From: Fimbriimonadaceae bacterium
GTDB lineage: Bacteria > Armatimonadota > Fimbriimonadia > Fimbriimonadales > Fimbriimonadaceae
DNA: 6,816 nucleotides
NCBI GenBank assembly: GCA_020851885.1
Contig: JADZBW010000272.1
Location: 1-6,816 of the forward strand
Reading direction: 5' to 3'
Shown: in pieces, positions 5,530-6,816 of the stretch
How the letters are laid out: the number at the start of each line of letters is the position of its first letter
Position numbering within the stretch: position 1 is the first letter of the stretch
Program-made: the position numbers and the translations under genes
The notes under the pieces: model-generated
What the model saw: only the letters and a program-made list of their open reading frames with translations
Told to the model about the DNA's origin: nothing
Database searches by the model: none

Positions 5530-6816
5530 ATGTTGAAGTTTCTTTGCCTTGCCATCGCCGGGATGACCGGCACAATCGCCATTGCCGCAGACATCCCGAA
5601 ACTCCGGGGTGTCAAACTCGCCACCCCGCCGACGATCGATGGCGTCATCGGCGTGGATGAGTGGAAAGACGCCTCACGAGCCACCCGATTCATCGACAGT
5701 CTCAATGGCCTGCCCGTTAAGGACCAGACCGAGACTTGGCTGGCCTATGACCAGGACGCGATCTACGTGGCTTTCTATGCCCACGATGAAAAACCGGACG
5801 GAATTGTCGGTCGGGAGATCAAACCAGGCTCAGAATTTGAAGGCGAGGACGTCTTGGCCCTCATCATCAATCCTCAGGGCACGCGAACTTGGGATGGCCT
5901 CTGCGTGTTCCGGGTCAATCCTCTCAACACCCAAAATGAAACGATTTCGGGCGGCAGGGCCTCCAAGCGCGAGTGGCGCGGCGAGTGGACCTCGGCGGTG
6001 AAGCGAGTCTCGGATGGTTGGTGCGCCGAGCTGCGTATCCCGTGGAAAGTCCTCAACTACCCGCCTGGTCGAGAGCGGACCATGGACTTGAATTTCAGGC
6101 GATACCAGGCCCGAACGAGCATCCAGTCTTCTTGGTCGGACACGACCGTACAAGATCGCGCCGAATTGAACGGATATTGGGTCGGCATCTCGCTCCCGGT
6201 TCAGGCGTCCAATTCCAAACCGAAGTTTCTCGGCTACGCCGCGCCGGAGTACGACGACGGCAAGTCGGGTATTCGGACCGGACTCGACGTCAAGTATGCG
6301 ATCACCCCTCAGTTCTCCGGCCTGGTTTCCATCAACCCCGACTTCAAGAACATCGAGAGTGAAATCGCGGGAATCGATTTCACGCGCACCGAGCGTTATC
6401 TGGGCGAAGCGCGTCCGTTCTTCAACGACGGCAGCGACTACTTCGATGTCGGGAGCTACCCGTTTGGTTTTGCCCAGATGTTCTATTCCCGTCGAGTGGC
6501 AAACATGGACTGGGGCGCCAAAGCCTACGGCCAGATCAGCCCGACCTTGGGAGTTGGAGCCTTGGTGGCGGTCGATACCGGGGACCAGACATCGACCGTC
6601 ATGCGAATCCATAAGAACCTGGGGCCAAAGAAGAGTCTCAACGCATGGTACACCGGAGTGGAAAAGCCCGGGGAGTCGAGTTCGGCGGCCGGTTTCTCCG
6701 CCAATGTCGGTCAAGGCAATTACAGCTTTGGATTCAATATCGCCAACTCCCGTCAAGGAGCCGGCCCCTCGACGACGGCCGGCGATACCGACTTCACCTA
6801 TCAGGTTCCGCACTGG
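5530..6816 (+). CDS. CBM9-like / DUF5916 outer-membrane-type protein, N-terminal part (3' end outside window)
   Basis: The frame is open for 429 codons from ATG 5530 to the window edge without a stop. A signal peptide occupies about 1-20 (hydrophobic CLAIAGMTGTIAIAA, AIA at 17-19). A CBM9-like beta-sandwich spans about 28-215: PTIDGVIGVDEWKDA (34-48), TETWLAYDQDAIYVAFYAHD (67-86), FEGEDVLALIINPQG (103-117) and DGWCAELRIPWKVL (162-175). A DUF5916 region begins near 230 and shows SINPDFKNIESE (267-278) and RPFFNDGSDYF (295-305), the family's hallmark pair. Family members are usually 700-900 residues with an outer-membrane beta-barrel, so roughly the C-terminal half is missing here. The in-frame sequence back to the stop at 5464-5466 contains no other start codon, so the start is firm although no Shine-Dalgarno precedes it. 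Ligand and function are unknown; carbohydrate or other extracellular substrate handling is only inferred from the CBM9 fold. Confidence 0.92.
   Translation, partial: MLKFLCLAIAGMTGTIAIAADIPKLRGVKLATPPTIDGVIGVDEWKDASRATRFIDSLNGLPVKDQTETWLAYDQDAIYVAFYAHDEKPDGIVGREIKPGSEFEGEDVLALIINPQGTRTWDGLCVFRVNPLNTQNETISGGRASKREWRGEWTSAVKRVSDGWCAELRIPWKVLNYPPGRERTMDLNFRRYQARTSIQSSWSDTTVQDRAELNGYWVGISLPVQASNSKPKFLGYAAPEYDDGKSGIRTGLDVKYAITPQFSGLVSINPDFKNIESEIAGIDFTRTERYLGEARPFFNDGSDYFDVGSYPFGFAQMFYSRRVANMDWGAKAYGQISPTLGVGALVAVDTGDQTSTVMRIHKNLGPKKSLNAWYTGVEKPGESSSAAGFSANVGQGNYSFGFNIANSRQGAGPSTTAGDTDFTYQVPHW

Noticed and set aside
5373..5705. A 110-codon minus-strand frame ending next to the SIMPL start.
   Set aside because: It overlaps the divergent promoter region and the signal-peptide end of the DUF5916 gene in antisense, with no recognisable protein features.
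5830..6813. A 327-codon open frame on the minus strand.
   Set aside because: It is antisense to the plus-strand gene from 5530, which has a signal peptide and clear CBM9 and DUF5916 motifs. The antisense product has no recognisable domain.

Overview
The window (6,816 bases, moderately GC-rich) comes from a bacterial chromosome. It holds six protein genes, two of them cut by the window edges. The organism is most likely a diderm: two genes encode exported proteins, and one of these has the start of a DUF5916-type outer-membrane barrel. The mix of a Tat-type class V aminotransferase, a CBM9/DUF5916 protein and an actinobacterial/Deinococcus-style MetH C-terminus would fit Armatimonadota (Fimbriimonadia-like) or Acidobacteriota. 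That taxonomic guess is weak.

Layout. Positions 3-500 (+) carry the last ~166 codons of aspartyl-tRNA synthetase. It converges, 19 bases apart, on a four-gene block on the minus strand. In transcription order the block is: a SIMPL/DUF541 exported protein (5370-4630), a class V PLP-dependent aminotransferase with a twin-arginine leader (4540-3275), the cobalamin-binding plus activation half of methionine synthase (3227-1512), and an FkbM-family methyltransferase (1482-520). The gaps are 89, 47 and 29 bases, so a single transcript is plausible but not shown. A 159-base divergent intergenic region (5371-5529) separates the SIMPL gene from a plus-strand CBM9/DUF5916 protein that starts at 5530 and is still open at the right edge.

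How the genes may work together. Only one metabolic link is defensible: MetH remakes methionine, and hence S-adenosylmethionine (SAM), while the downstream FkbM protein consumes SAM. The SIMPL and DUF5916 proteins are both envelope proteins transcribed divergently from the same gap. AspRS is unrelated housekeeping.

Most worth a second look are three things. First, the MetH gene is a clean C-terminal half, with no homocysteine or pterin domain, and an intact unrelated gene lies directly upstream. Second, the 89-base gap before the aminotransferase contains a strong 10-bp hairpin that pairs fully only in minus-strand RNA, a perfect Shine-Dalgarno sequence displaced 31 bases from the ATG, and several mutually exclusive stems. 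Third, the 47-base gap before metH contains two tandem perfect hairpins, the second ending 6 bases before the start codon. I see no tRNA, rRNA, CRISPR array, insertion sequence or other mobile element, and no proven new system.
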